A stretch of DNA of 64,000 bases from Flavobacterium jejuense (GCF_006491595.2 NZ_VEVQ02000019.1:1-64000); one strand, 5' to 3'. Positions 7,656 to 16,554 are shown, counted from the first letter of the stretch. The notes: a model not told the origin generated them from the letters alone. Numbers and translations: made by a program.

Positions 7656-9407
7656 ATGAGTACAGTGATTAAAATTAAATTATTAATTGTTATAGCTTTA
7701 TTTTTTTCTTCTTTTTCTGTTTTTTCTCAAAAGAAATTACTAGATAGTTTATTTAGTATTGAAATAAGTAGAAAAGCTGAAGAATTTAAAACAGAAAAAT
7801 ACTTTACTAAAGCAACTAGCTACTTCATACAAGAAGAATGGGATTCTACTTTGGTTTATTCAATGAAACAATTAAGTTTACCCAATTTGGATAATTCTTT
7901 ACTCGATTATTGCCATTTTTTTAGGGCCTATAGTTTTAAGCAGAAAAAATTACTGATAGAAGCTCAAAATGAATTCAGTTTGGTATCAACTAAATTTGTT
8001 TTTCATTATTTTGTAAAAATATATTTTGGTGAAATTGCTTTAGAGCAGAATAAATATAAAAAAGCAATACCTTATTTTCTAGAAGTAGAAAATTTACCTA
8101 AAGATAAAGAATATTTTTTTAATAAAAGTACAGTGCAACATAATTTAGGTTTGTGTTATCTTCATCTGGAAGAATTTGATAAGGCAGAATTTTACTTGCT
8201 GGAAAGTGTAAAACTGCAAGAAGAACAAAATGATTCTGTAATACTAGTAGGTTCATACGGAGATATTGCGGGTCTTTATTACGAACAATACAAAGATAAT
8301 TTAGCTATTCCTTATTTTGAAAAGGCATATAATTTATCAAAAAAAATAAAAGATTTTCAGTTGAAACAAAATTCAGCGCTAAACATGGCTGTAGTAGAAG
8401 AAAATCGTAAAAATTTTCCAAAAGCACTAGTGTACAGAAAAGAATATGAACAATGGAGAGATTCTTTAAACGATCAAAATAAAATATGGCAAGTTGCACA
8501 GTTAGAAAAGCAATTTGCGGTTAAAGAAAAACAAAAAGAAGTAAGTCTCCTACAAGCCGAAAACAAAATAAAAATAGCAGAACGAAATGGCTTTTTTTAT
8601 TCAGCAATTGTATTGCTATTATTACTTGGAACTAGCTTTTACTTCTACAGAGAAAAAATAAAAACAAATAAAGTTATTTTAGCCCAAAAAGAAACGTTAG
8701 ACGAATTGAATGCTACAAAAGACAAGCTTTTCTCAATCGTTAGTCACGATTTACGTTCTTCTGTAAATGCAATGAAAACCAGTAATGCTAAGTTGTTAGA
8801 AAATCTTGAAACTAAAAACCTAGAGGAACTAGACTCTCTTCTGCATCAAAATAGTGCTATTGCAAATGGAACTTATAATCTGTTAGATAATTTATTGCAT
8901 TGGGCATTATTACAAACCAAACAATCTTATTTTGAAATTATTGCTATGCGTTTGTTCTTTATTGTAGAACAAGTAGCATATAATTATCAATCTTTGCTAG
9001 TAGAAAAAAATATTCATTTAGAAAATATAGTTTTAAAAAGCGATATGGTTTTTGCCGATCAAGAGTCCTTAAAAATTATACTTCGAAATCTTTTGGATAA
9101 TGCCATTAAGTTCTCCAATGAAAACGGAGTCATAAAAATATATACGCAAAATAATAACGATACTTTTTGCGAATTAGTTATTGAAGATAATGGAATAGGA
9201 ATGACTGAACCTACAAGGTTTAGTCTTCTAAAAGAAACAACATTATTAGCTAAAAAAGCAAACGAGAATACTATAGGAACTGGTTTAGGTATGCAATTGT
9301 GTAAATCGATGATTCAAAAAAATAAAGGAAAATTAAATATTGAAAGCGAATTTGGGAAAGGTACTAAAATGATTGTATCTTTGTTAAAAACGCCCCCAAA
9401 TGGATAA
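7656..9407 (+). CDS. TPR-containing sensor histidine kinase (cassette 1)
   Basis: The 583-residue protein has a signal peptide (residues 1-24, ending VFSQ) and a periplasmic region of about 290 residues with tetratricopeptide-like repeats (KKAIPYFLEVE, HNLGLCYLHLEEFDKAEFYLLESV, IAGLYYEQYKDNLAIPYFEKAYNLS). A membrane helix near residues 313-331 follows. The cytosolic kinase part has His364 in SIVSHDLRSS and an ATPase domain with the N box NLLDNAIKFSNENG, DNGIGM and GTGLGMQLCKSM. It lacks its own receiver domain and should phosphorylate the regulator encoded by the next gene, which overlaps it by 8 bp. The signal it senses is unknown. A paralogue lies at 13834. Confidence 0.93.
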   Translation: MSTVIKIKLLIVIALFFSSFSVFSQKKLLDSLFSIEISRKAEEFKTEKYFTKATSYFIQEEWDSTLVYSMKQLSLPNLDNSLLDYCHFFRAYSFKQKKLLIEAQNEFSLVSTKFVFHYFVKIYFGEIALEQNKYKKAIPYFLEVENLPKDKEYFFNKSTVQHNLGLCYLHLEEFDKAEFYLLESVKLQEEQNDSVILVGSYGDIAGLYYEQYKDNLAIPYFEKAYNLSKKIKDFQLKQNSALNMAVVEENRKNFPKALVYRKEYEQWRDSLNDQNKIWQVAQLEKQFAVKEKQKEVSLLQAENKIKIAERNGFFYSAIVLLLLLGTSFYFYREKIKTNKVILAQKETLDELNATKDKLFSIVSHDLRSSVNAMKTSNAKLLENLETKNLEELDSLLHQNSAIANGTYNLLDNLLHWALLQTKQSYFEIIAMRLFFIVEQVAYNYQSLLVEKNIHLENIVLKSDMVFADQESLKIILRNLLDNAIKFSNENGVIKIYTQNNNDTFCELVIEDNGIGMTEPTRFSLLKETTLLAKKANENTIGTGLGMQLCKSMIQKNKGKLNIESEFGKGTKMIVSLLKTPPNG

Positions 9408-10146
9408 TATCAATGTACTAATTATTGAAGATACTCCTTCAGAGAGTGAAGCATTAACTAAAGTATTAGAAGCTAACAATTATAATGTAGTAGGTTTAGC
9501 AACGAATCATAAAGAGGCTTTAACCTTATTTTACAATAATAAAGTAGATATTGCTATTGTTGATATTTTCTTAAACGGTTCACCTGATGGTATTGCATTC
9601 GCAGAAACTATTAATGTAGTGCCTAATGCTTCAAAGCCCTTTGTGTTTCTTACCAGTTCTACTGATAGACAAATATTTGAGCGTGCAAAACTAACGAAAC
9701 CGTTTAGTTATTTAATGAAACCATTTAATGAACTTGAACTTTTATACGCATTAGAACTAGCAGTTGAAAAATTCTATGCACAAAATGATGTTTTTCTTAG
9801 TGAGGAAGAAAATACCGTTATTAGTGAAGAATATCTATTTATAAAAAAAGGAAAATCGCTAAAGAAAGTACTTATAGCAGATATAATTTACATTGAAGTC
9901 GAGGAGAAGTACTGTAATATAATTACTGAAAAAGAAAAATTTGTGATTCTAATTTCGCTAACTAAAATTTTGGAATTATTAGATGACACTATTTTTGCAA
10001 GAACTCATAGAAATTACATCGTAAATACTCAAAAAATAACAGAAATTATTCCTAGGGATAATCTTATTATTTTAACAGGAGAACACAAAGCCACATTAAG
10101 TGAGAAGTATAAGGATATCATAAAGAAAATACGTACATTAAAATAG
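9400..10146 (+). CDS. LytTR-family response regulator (cassette 1)
   Basis: The 248-residue protein joins an N-terminal receiver domain to a C-terminal LytTR DNA-binding domain. The receiver has the acidic pair Glu10/Asp11, probable phospho-acceptor Asp55 in IVDIFLNG, and the conserved Lys in LMKPFNE. The LytTR domain has YLFIKKGKSLKKVLIADIIYIEVEEKYCNI and FARTHRNYIVN. The ATG lies inside the end of the kinase gene (8-bp overlap), pointing to translational coupling and a cognate pair. LytTR regulators bind pairs of short direct repeats. Its targets are unknown, but the neighbouring beta-sandwich genes are the obvious candidates. Confidence 0.93.
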   Translation: MDNINVLIIEDTPSESEALTKVLEANNYNVVGLATNHKEALTLFYNNKVDIAIVDIFLNGSPDGIAFAETINVVPNASKPFVFLTSSTDRQIFERAKLTKPFSYLMKPFNELELLYALELAVEKFYAQNDVFLSEEENTVISEEYLFIKKGKSLKKVLIADIIYIEVEEKYCNIITEKEKFVILISLTKILELLDDTIFARTHRNYIVNTQKITEIIPRDNLIILTGEHKATLSEKYKDIIKKIRTLK

Positions 10147-10184
10147 ACAATTTTTTAGATTTCCCTTTTTTTAAAAATTGAATT

Positions 10185-10210
10185 TTGGATTTAAATAACT
10201 TTAAATCCAA
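10185..10210 (+). terminator. Hairpin after the cassette-1 regulator gene
   Basis: TTGGATTTAAA and TTTAAATCCAA form an 11-bp stem around a TAAC loop. The following DNA is T-rich but lacks an immediate T-run, so termination is plausible rather than certain. Confidence 0.5.
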
Positions 10211-10320
10211 TCTTATACTAATAATCTACTATCTTATACCTTTTTTAAAATTTACCTTTTTTTTTGAGCCTAACTTTATACAAGTAAATAAACTTAATTT
10301 ATAAACTTTAAAAAAGTAAT

Positions 10321-11652
10321 ATGGCAACATTAAAAGTAATTTTTAAGAATAACAGTGGCTTATCAGATAAACTTGTATCCATTGGATTTGTTTCAGGAAG
10401 TACGACAGCTCCATTTAGTATAAATTACCCAAGTTCGAATCCATTAGAGCCCTTAGAATTAGAAATACAACCCTTAAATCAAATAAAAGGTGAAGGAAAT
10501 TGGTATTCGTTTGAGCAATTAAAAAACGGTATTTCCATTGAAAATTTTAGTGGTAGAATTTATATCTCTTATGGTCAAACATGGTCGGTTTTAAATCCAG
10601 GTTATGAACCTGCTCAAAACATTACCGATGTAAATTTCTTTCTTCGCTATGATAAAATGGAATTGACGTTTAACGGAAACCCAGCGGACGTAGCCGATTT
10701 AACCAGTATCGATTATTGGAGTATTCCGATGCAATTAGAAACTTATCTAAACGAAACAACGGTTCAAACCGATAACGGAATTAAAACAGGAGTAACTTCG
10801 CTTGCTATTTACTCACAATTAAATGCGCTAACAACACCTCCTCAATCGGGTTTAAAAAATGCTTTACCTGCTCTTGTTCCAGGAAGTTTTACCCAATTAC
10901 CCACACAACCAGGTACTGGATTTGCAAGGATAATTGGACCTTCTTCTTATCCGCCAGTTGGAGGAGTTCCTGTTACTCCATATAATCTTTTTGAAGGATA
11001 CTTAAACGATTTAATCAAAAATTTTGGACCAACTACAGCGGTTGGTGAAACGATTCCTGGATTAGGAAAAGGGGTTATAGCTACCATTTCAGGTAAGTTT
11101 AATGGTGTTGGACCTAATGTACCTGCTTCAGGACCACAAAGTGCACAAACTTATGATTTAACAGCTTCAATAGATGCCTCAGGTGACATAACACTTTCAG
11201 GAACTGTAGAAAGCATTAAAGGAACTACTACTATCGTTTACAAAAAAAGTGATCTTATAAACCCAAGTGGTATTTATGGGGCTAATGCTCCTTTTTTTCT
11301 TGACGGAGCGAAATTGCCACAAAATCCAGCAAACGATGTTTATGGTTGGATAACAGGTGATTTATTAGCAGGTTTAAACATTGGAGCCATTGGTTCAGAA
11401 ACTACAATTAACGGAACAAAGGTAGGAGCTATGACAAGTAGTGAATGGTTTACAATACCAAATACCTCTTTATTTAGTAATTTGCAAAGTAGTGCTTCAA
11501 ATTACAACCAATATGCAGCTACCTTACAAAACCTTTCAGACGCTTATAACTTTGCTTATTCTGATCGTTTTTCACCCGTATTAGTTTCTTTAAATCCAGC
11601 GACTGTGAATACGTTACAAATTTCGTTGCTAAATGTAGCGCAACCTATGTAA
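10321..11652 (+). CDS. GH64-like beta-1,3-glucanase family protein (thaumatin-like fold), no signal peptide
   Basis: The 443-residue protein starts ATLKVIFKNNSGLSDKLVSIGF, and a segment VNFFLRYDKMELTFNGNPADVADLTSIDYWSIPMQLE follows. The latter resembles the GH64/thaumatin-like glucanase core, in which Glu (in the K-x-E-x-T-F strand) and Asp (in S-x-D-x-x-x-I-P) serve as the acid pair. The second half has YNLFEGYLNDL and many Gly/Asn/Thr-rich strands. GH64 enzymes usually cut beta-1,3-glucan and are secreted. This one lacks any signal sequence, T9SS tail or membrane segment, so an active extracellular role would need another export route or cell lysis. Family assignment is by recalled pattern, not alignment. 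It stands alone between hairpins. Confidence 0.6.
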   Translation: MATLKVIFKNNSGLSDKLVSIGFVSGSTTAPFSINYPSSNPLEPLELEIQPLNQIKGEGNWYSFEQLKNGISIENFSGRIYISYGQTWSVLNPGYEPAQNITDVNFFLRYDKMELTFNGNPADVADLTSIDYWSIPMQLETYLNETTVQTDNGIKTGVTSLAIYSQLNALTTPPQSGLKNALPALVPGSFTQLPTQPGTGFARIIGPSSYPPVGGVPVTPYNLFEGYLNDLIKNFGPTTAVGETIPGLGKGVIATISGKFNGVGPNVPASGPQSAQTYDLTASIDASGDITLSGTVESIKGTTTIVYKKSDLINPSGIYGANAPFFLDGAKLPQNPANDVYGWITGDLLAGLNIGAIGSETTINGTKVGAMTSSEWFTIPNTSLFSNLQSSASNYNQYAATLQNLSDAYNFAYSDRFSPVLVSLNPATVNTLQISLLNVAQPM

Positions 11653-11681
11653 CTAGAAAGAATAGATATCATTTTACCTCT

Positions 11682-11712
11682 ATGAGCTCAATAATTATTG
11701 AGCTCATTTTGT
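11682..11712 (+). terminator. Rho-independent terminator
   Basis: ATGAGCTCA / TGAGCTCAT (11682-11690, 11699-11707) pair around ATAATTAT and are followed by TTTTG. It ends the 10321 gene. The rest of the gap to 12006 shows no gene. Confidence 0.75.
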
Positions 11713-12005
11713 TTACTGAAATATGCTAACTAACCTCTTTTTCAATTTCCCATAACCAAAATGCACTATAGAATAATCTTGTTCCAAAACTACACTTCCT
11801 CATGGGTGAAAAAGTCTTACCTTATTACATTTTTTTATTTTAAAACACTTATAATCAATAACTTCATTACAGAAATTAAAAACTAGCTAGGTTTATTTTC
11901 AAATTATGTTTTTTAAGTATTATTTCAAAAGTATAAACCCAACTGTGTTTACAGTAGTTATAAAATTTTACTTTTTGCTGTGTATTAAATAAAAGCATAA
12001 AATGT

Positions 12006-12070
12006 AAAGTGGAGTTCTGCAACCACTATAAAAACGAGGCGAAATCTGAAAAGCCATATGAGTAGGAGCA
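12006..12070 (+). ncRNA. Conserved structured leader, copy 1 (candidate cis-regulatory RNA)
   Basis: This is the first of three near-identical leaders, 22-27 nt upstream of the start codons at 12092, 16796 and 19439. It contains hairpin P1 (GTGG at 12009-12012 with CCAC at 12023-12026), the invariant ACGAGGCG, then AGGC...GCC enclosing CTGAA, and the invariant TATGAGTA at 12057-12064. In this copy the P1 loop reads TTCTG, so pairing with CTGAA is weaker than in the other two copies. No known RNA family could be assigned by eye. Confidence 0.65.
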
Positions 12071-12091
12071 AATAAATAAATTTTAGAAATC

Positions 12092-12667
12092 ATGACAAAA
12101 ATAATAAATATTCTCAGTGTAATAGATGTTGAAACGATTCTTACAAATAAACTTCCAGAAGGGACATTAACAAATCCAACAAATTTGGGGTCATATAGCA
12201 CATCAGATATATATGTGTATATGATTACGAGTAGAGGTTATATAGATAGTACGGATAAAACCAGAGCAGATTCTGAATTGGTAATTGATGCTAATATAGG
12301 AGATACTATTCAATGGGAATTAACTTGTCCAGGATCTGGTTTAGAGCATGATGCAATCATTGCAAATGTCATTCTAGGCTCTCAACCCAACCCGGTTTCA
12401 ATTTCTCCTCCAGTTTCTGTTGTCACCAATAGACATATTTTTGATAAAGCAGGAATTCCTGGCTATCAAGTAGTGCAACAAACGGATTATACTTCTAATG
12501 TTAAAGCTTCAGGAACTACTCAATATTCAATCATTTTTCAAATAATGGATAATCTAGGAAATAGTCTTGGTTATTATTCATGGGATCCTTTCGTAAAGGT
12601 ACCGAATGAAGGGGATTATTTAAAGACACGTGAAGCTTATTTAAAAAAACAGGAAGCAGTAGTTTAA
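12092..12667 (+). CDS. AidA/PixA family (inclusion-body) protein
   Basis: The 191-residue protein has no signal peptide. It shows the family hallmarks: an N-terminal strand ending VIDVETI, then an isoleucine/tyrosine-rich YVYMITSRGYI, ANIGDTIQW, and near the C-terminus LGYYSWDPFVKVPN. The best-known relatives are the crystalline inclusion-body proteins PixA/PixB of Xenorhabdus and the quorum-sensing-controlled AidA of Burkholderia and Ralstonia. Their molecular role is poorly understood, and they have been linked to host interaction. The gene follows leader-element copy 1 and lies 30 bp before the gene at 12698, probably in one operon. It is more divergent than the copy at 19439. Confidence 0.85.
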   Translation: MTKIINILSVIDVETILTNKLPEGTLTNPTNLGSYSTSDIYVYMITSRGYIDSTDKTRADSELVIDANIGDTIQWELTCPGSGLEHDAIIANVILGSQPNPVSISPPVSVVTNRHIFDKAGIPGYQVVQQTDYTSNVKASGTTQYSIIFQIMDNLGNSLGYYSWDPFVKVPNEGDYLKTREAYLKKQEAVV

Positions 12668-12697
12668 ATATAATGTCTCATTTAAAACATAAAAATT

Positions 12698-13153
12698 ATG
12701 AAAACAACTAAAGTATTTCAATTATCAGCATTAAGTCAAAATGACAATGGAGCTGCAGACGGTAGCAAAATATTTTGTGAAATCACAAAAATTACCAATG
12801 GGAGTTTGAGAACTGGTTCATTTCCTATTAATAAGGAAGTTCATTTGACAACTCCTCCTGGACAAGACGGTTCTGGACCAACTCCAACTTGGTTTTTAAT
12901 ACCAGATAATGATATTTCAAACACCTCGTTTGAATTACAAATTTCATGTCCGTCAGATTCAAACTACCCAACAACAAGTATTACTGTTAAAGCATCAGAT
13001 GTTCAGATATGGGCAGCAATACCTTATAATGATAGAGATAATCAAATTTATCAAGGAGGAGAGTATGGTGTTTTTGGATTCGCACAAGAAGGTCCAAATG
13101 GTTTAATTTACACGGTAACAGCGGGTGTGCTTAATCCACAATTGCAAGGGTAA
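12698..13153 (+). CDS. Cytosolic protein of unknown function, co-transcribed with AidA/PixA protein
   Basis: The 151-residue protein has no signal peptide, membrane segment or recognised motif. It is rich in Asn, Asp, Pro, Ser and Thr. Conserved-looking pieces are KVFQLSALSQNDNGAADGSKIF, TWFLIPDNDI, ASDVQIWAAIPYNDRDNQIYQGGEYGVFGF and a C-terminal beta-like YTVTAGVLNP. The composition suggests a compact beta-sandwich like the other proteins of the island. It starts 30 bp after the AidA/PixA gene with no terminator between them and ends before a strong hairpin, so the two form a bicistronic unit. It may be a partner of the inclusion-body protein; this is inference from position only. Confidence 0.72.
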   Translation: MKTTKVFQLSALSQNDNGAADGSKIFCEITKITNGSLRTGSFPINKEVHLTTPPGQDGSGPTPTWFLIPDNDISNTSFELQISCPSDSNYPTTSITVKASDVQIWAAIPYNDRDNQIYQGGEYGVFGFAQEGPNGLIYTVTAGVLNPQLQG

Positions 13154-13190
13154 AGTATTTATATTCTAAATTTTCATTAATCAATTAATA

Positions 13191-13227
13191 ACAAAAAAGT
13201 TACAAAATACACTTGTAACTTTTTTGT
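13191..13227 (+). terminator. Strong rho-independent terminator
   Basis: ACAAAAAAGTTACAA (13191-13205) and TTGTAACTTTTTTGT (13213-13227) form a perfect 15-bp stem with a 7-nt loop. It separates the 12092-13153 unit from cassette 2. Confidence 0.85.
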
Positions 13228-13316
13228 CTTTATATCAAAAAATTAATTAATTGAATACAAAAACCCTGAAAATAAACAGTAAATTTACTGAGAATAAACA
13301 AATTAAAATTATAAAG

Positions 13317-13805
13317 ATGAATCCAGTAAACTCAACTGAAAACATTATTTATCCTCCAGGAAATAAATTAGACACTACTGTAACTGTAACTTCTATAGGT
13401 TTTATGGAATTAGGTACTTCATTTAATCAACCTTTACCAACTTTAGTACAAGCCATAAAAAGTGAAGATAATTTAAGCATAAAAATAGCGGCAATAGTAT
13501 TAATAGATACAAAAATAGAATGTCCCAAGTTAATAGTGAACCAACTTTTCTCAATGAGTAGTTATGGGGAAACGCAACTTCAAGTTTTTATTCATTGTGA
13601 TGAAGAGGAAATTTCAAAAATACTAAGTGAATCATCGGGTACTACCTACAAGGCTTTCAAAGTAGAATTTACTACTGATAATTTTTTAGGATTCCCTAAA
13701 GGAATTGAAATAAAAGACATTAAATACGTGCAAACTTTCCTATGGAACATTGACCCTAAAACTTCAAGAGGAACTGTGACAATTGTTCAAGATGCTACTT
13801 TATAG
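13317..13805 (+). CDS. Small cytosolic protein preceding sensor kinase (cassette 2), unknown function
   Basis: ATG 13317 gives 162 residues. A longer frame back to a TTG at 13251 exists but starts in the region just after the terminator, so the ATG is preferred. The protein is a distant paralogue of that at 7057, sharing VTVTSIGF, the N-Q-P-L-P-x-L-V-Q segment and the ending TFLWNIDPKTSRGTVTIVQDA. It lies 28 bp before the kinase gene, with no terminator between them, unlike cassette 1. It has no signal peptide and no recognised domain. The conserved SRGTVT-x-VQ ending marks this pair as a family of its own. Confidence 0.75.
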   Translation: MNPVNSTENIIYPPGNKLDTTVTVTSIGFMELGTSFNQPLPTLVQAIKSEDNLSIKIAAIVLIDTKIECPKLIVNQLFSMSSYGETQLQVFIHCDEEEISKILSESSGTTYKAFKVEFTTDNFLGFPKGIEIKDIKYVQTFLWNIDPKTSRGTVTIVQDATL

Positions 13806-13833
13806 TTAAATTGAGATCTCCAAATAATTATAC

Positions 13834-15555
13834 ATGAAGACGCATAAGCTATTGTTTTTTATTATAATTCTAAATGTTAGCTCTTTTGCTCAGGTGAACG
13901 AGATAAATCGAGAAATTGAAAATATAATAAACAAAAATAAGAAAACAGATTATTTACAAAAAACTTATGAGTTTTATAGACTAAACGAATGGGACTCTAC
14001 ATTAATATATTCTGGAAAACTATTAGATGGAACAAAAAATAATGAGTTACTAAACTTGGCTCATTATTTAAGAGGACAAAGTTTTAGACAAAAAAAAATA
14101 TTTAATGAGGCTTTAAAAGATTATACTCTAATATCATCAGACTTTTCTTTTTACTCTTATGTTGAATGTTCCTTTGGAGAAATATTTTTAAATCAAAAAG
14201 AATATAATAAAGCATTAAAATACTTTAATCCCTTAATAAAAAATTATAAATCAATTACTTTTAAACCCAAAAAAAGTGCTATACTACATAACATTGGTCT
14301 TTGTTATTTTCATTTATCACAATTTGAAAAGGCAGAGTTTTATTTGTTAAAAAGTACAGAATTACAAGAAAAAGAAAATGACACATTGTTATTGATGGGT
14401 TCATTTACAGATATAGCCAATCTTTATTACGAACAATACAAAGACAGTCAGGCCATTCCTTATTTTGAAAAAGCGTATGCCTTGTCAAAAAAAATAAAGA
14501 ATTTTGAGATAAAACAAAATGCGGCATTAAATATGGCTGTTGTAGAAGAAAATAGAAAAGATTTAGCAAAAGCAATGATTTACAGGAAAGAGTATGATAT
14601 TTGGAAAGATTCTTTAAATAATCAAAATAAAATTTGGGCTGTAGCAGAAATAGAAAAAAAATATGCTGTAGATCAAAAACAAAAAGAAATACAATTATTA
14701 GCTTCAGAAAACAAAATAAAAGTTTCACAGCGAAATGGTTTTTTAGCGTCTTCAATATTATTCTTATTACTTTTTGGAACAGCTTTTTATTTTTATAGTC
14801 AAAAGAATAAAACAAATAAAATTATTAATGCTCAAAAAGAAGATTTAGATGCTTTAAACGCTACAAAAGACAAACTTTTTTCTATTGTAAGTCACGATTT
14901 GCGTTCGTCTGTAAACACCATGCAAGCTACTAATACAAAATTATTAAAAGACATTGCCAATCGTAATTATGACGCATTAGATAAAACGGCTCATAAAAAT
15001 GCAGCCATTGCTAATAGCACCTTCAATTTACTAGAAAATCTCTTACATTGGGCAACTTTACAAACGCAACAATTTTATTTTTATATAGAATCTGTCGATT
15101 TGTATTCTGTCATACAACAGATAGAGTTCAATTACAAGCCTTTATTTGAAAACAAAAATCTTTTTTTTAAGAACACTATTCCAAAGGCCACTTTTGTGTT
15201 AGCCGATTTAGATTCTTTAAAAATAATTATTCGAAATTTACTGGATAATGCCATAAAATTTTCAAATGAAAACGATACTATTTCAGTCTATACTTTTGAT
15301 AAAGAAACTGTTTTTCACTATCTTGTCATTGAAGATACAGGAATTGGAATGAATGAAGAAACAAGAACAAATCTACTCAAAGAAGGGAATTTACTCAACA
15401 AAAGGAAAAATCAAAAAGGAATAGGAACAGGTTTAGGCTTGCAACTTTGTAAATCTATGATTCAAAAAAATAAAGGAACATTAACCATAGAAAGCACTGA
15501 AAATATTGGAACAAAAATGATAATTGCACTTCCTAAATTCACATCCAATGGATAA
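13834..15555 (+). CDS. TPR-containing sensor histidine kinase (cassette 2)
   Basis: The 573-residue paralogue of the kinase at 7656 has a signal peptide (MKTHKLLFFIIILNVSSFAQ), periplasmic TPR-like repeats (NKALKYFNPLI, HNIGLCYFHLSQFEKAEFYLLKST, YYEQYKDSQAIPYFEKAYALSKK), a membrane helix near residues 303-321, His354 in SIVSHDLRSS, and the ATPase motifs NLLDNAIKFSNEND, DTGIGM and GTGLGLQLCKSMIQKNKG. The distal TPR repeats and the kinase core are the best conserved parts relative to cassette 1. The N-terminal 130 residues differ most, which would fit different ligands. It overlaps its regulator gene by 8 bp. Confidence 0.93.
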   Translation: MKTHKLLFFIIILNVSSFAQVNEINREIENIINKNKKTDYLQKTYEFYRLNEWDSTLIYSGKLLDGTKNNELLNLAHYLRGQSFRQKKIFNEALKDYTLISSDFSFYSYVECSFGEIFLNQKEYNKALKYFNPLIKNYKSITFKPKKSAILHNIGLCYFHLSQFEKAEFYLLKSTELQEKENDTLLLMGSFTDIANLYYEQYKDSQAIPYFEKAYALSKKIKNFEIKQNAALNMAVVEENRKDLAKAMIYRKEYDIWKDSLNNQNKIWAVAEIEKKYAVDQKQKEIQLLASENKIKVSQRNGFLASSILFLLLFGTAFYFYSQKNKTNKIINAQKEDLDALNATKDKLFSIVSHDLRSSVNTMQATNTKLLKDIANRNYDALDKTAHKNAAIANSTFNLLENLLHWATLQTQQFYFYIESVDLYSVIQQIEFNYKPLFENKNLFFKNTIPKATFVLADLDSLKIIIRNLLDNAIKFSNENDTISVYTFDKETVFHYLVIEDTGIGMNEETRTNLLKEGNLLNKRKNQKGIGTGLGLQLCKSMIQKNKGTLTIESTENIGTKMIIALPKFTSNG

Positions 15556-16294
15556 AATAAACATTCTCATTATTGAAGATACACTTGAAGATGCAATGAT
15601 ACTACAAGAAGTGTTAGAAGAGAACAACTATAATGTGGTTGGAATTGCTAACACCTATCAGGAAGCTTTATCTCTATTCTATGAATTAACAATTGATATT
15701 GTTATTATAGACGTTTTTTTAGATGGAAACCCAGATGGAATTACTTTTGCAGAAACTATTTCAATTGTACCAAATGCTTTAAAACCTTTTGTTTTCTTAA
15801 CCAGTTCCAAAGATCGACAAATCTTTGAAAGAGCCAAATTAACCAAACCCTTTAGTTTCTTATTAAAACCTTTCAACGAGTTGGAAGTATTGTATGCTAT
15901 AGAAATGGCTGTCGAAAAATTTTATGACCAATCCAATGTTTTTGTAAGCGAACACCAAGATACAGTTATCAGCGATAACTACCTTTTTATTAAGAAGAAA
16001 AATGCATTAAACAAAGTAAAGGTTAATGATATTATATACATCGAAGTAGAAGATCGTTATTGCTCTATTATTACTGAAAAAGAGAAATTTGTCATTCAAA
16101 TCTCTTTAGGAAAAATTAACGAATTATTATGTAGCAAAACTTTTGTGCAAACACACAGAAAATATATTGTGAATATCAAGGCTATCGAAAAAATTATTCT
16201 TGAGGACAATTTATTGATTTTAAAGGGCAATAATCAAGTTACGTTTAGCGGAAAATATAAAGAAATCATAAAAACATTTACAATTTTAAAATAA
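15548..16294 (+). CDS. LytTR-family response regulator (cassette 2)
   Basis: The ATG at 15548 gives 248 residues, exactly the length of the cassette-1 regulator, and the same 8-bp overlap with the kinase. A TTG 24 bp upstream was not used. The receiver domain has Glu10/Asp11, Asp55 in IIDVFLDGNPDG and the Lys of LLKPFNE. The LytTR domain has YLFIKKKNALNKVKVNDIIYIEVEDRYCSI and FVQTHRKYIVNIKAIEKI. Similarity to the first regulator is high throughout the receiver, so cross-talk between the two pairs is possible. The target genes are not known. Confidence 0.93.
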   Translation: MDKINILIIEDTLEDAMILQEVLEENNYNVVGIANTYQEALSLFYELTIDIVIIDVFLDGNPDGITFAETISIVPNALKPFVFLTSSKDRQIFERAKLTKPFSFLLKPFNELEVLYAIEMAVEKFYDQSNVFVSEHQDTVISDNYLFIKKKNALNKVKVNDIIYIEVEDRYCSIITEKEKFVIQISLGKINELLCSKTFVQTHRKYIVNIKAIEKIILEDNLLILKGNNQVTFSGKYKEIIKTFTILK

Positions 16295-16409
16295 TCAATT
16301 ACAACCTATTTTCAAACACTTAAATCTTCTCAAACGGGATTTTTTTTTATTTATGACTCATTTTGTTTCTTGTTTTTTAGGAGCACAAAACTAGTCCTTC
16401 GGTTGAAAA

Positions 16410-16487
16410 CTAGTCCCGCTATTCGCTATATCTTTTCTTTTTTCTTTAAGAAAAAGAAAAGGATGCCACTACTATCGGGGCTAAAAA
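16410..16487. repeat. Palindromic intergenic repeat, family 1, copy A
   Basis: The element has end sequences TAGTCCCGCTATTCGCTATA and (A)AAGGATGCCACTACTATCGGGGCTAAAAA, around a short A/T-rich hairpin centred near 16447. Its ends are imperfect inverted repeats (TAGTCCCGCTA versus TAGCCCCGATA). A second copy with the same ends but a different centre lies at 45751-45889. A frame reading through this region (16370-16687) is not considered a gene. It is probably a small non-coding mobile palindrome of the REP/MITE kind. Confidence 0.6.
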
Positions 16488-16554
16488 TGACGTCTTTAAT
16501 TCCTATACATTATTTCCATGATTTTATATTCACCTTCATTGAAGTGAAACCAAT

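Noticed and set aside
12057..12075. Conserved ATG in TATGAGTA of the leader as a short leader peptide
   Set aside because: The frames after ATGAGT differ completely in the three copies (stop after four codons in copy 1, longer in the others), so the motif is better explained as RNA structure or a binding site.
13251..13316. TTG start extending the cassette-2 small protein by 22 residues
   Set aside because: The added residues have no counterpart in the paralogue at 7057, and an ATG at 13317 gives a matching length.
14405..14815. 136-residue minus-strand frame rich in Phe and Leu
   Set aside because: It is the complement of the cassette-2 kinase coding region; the real gene has clear domains.
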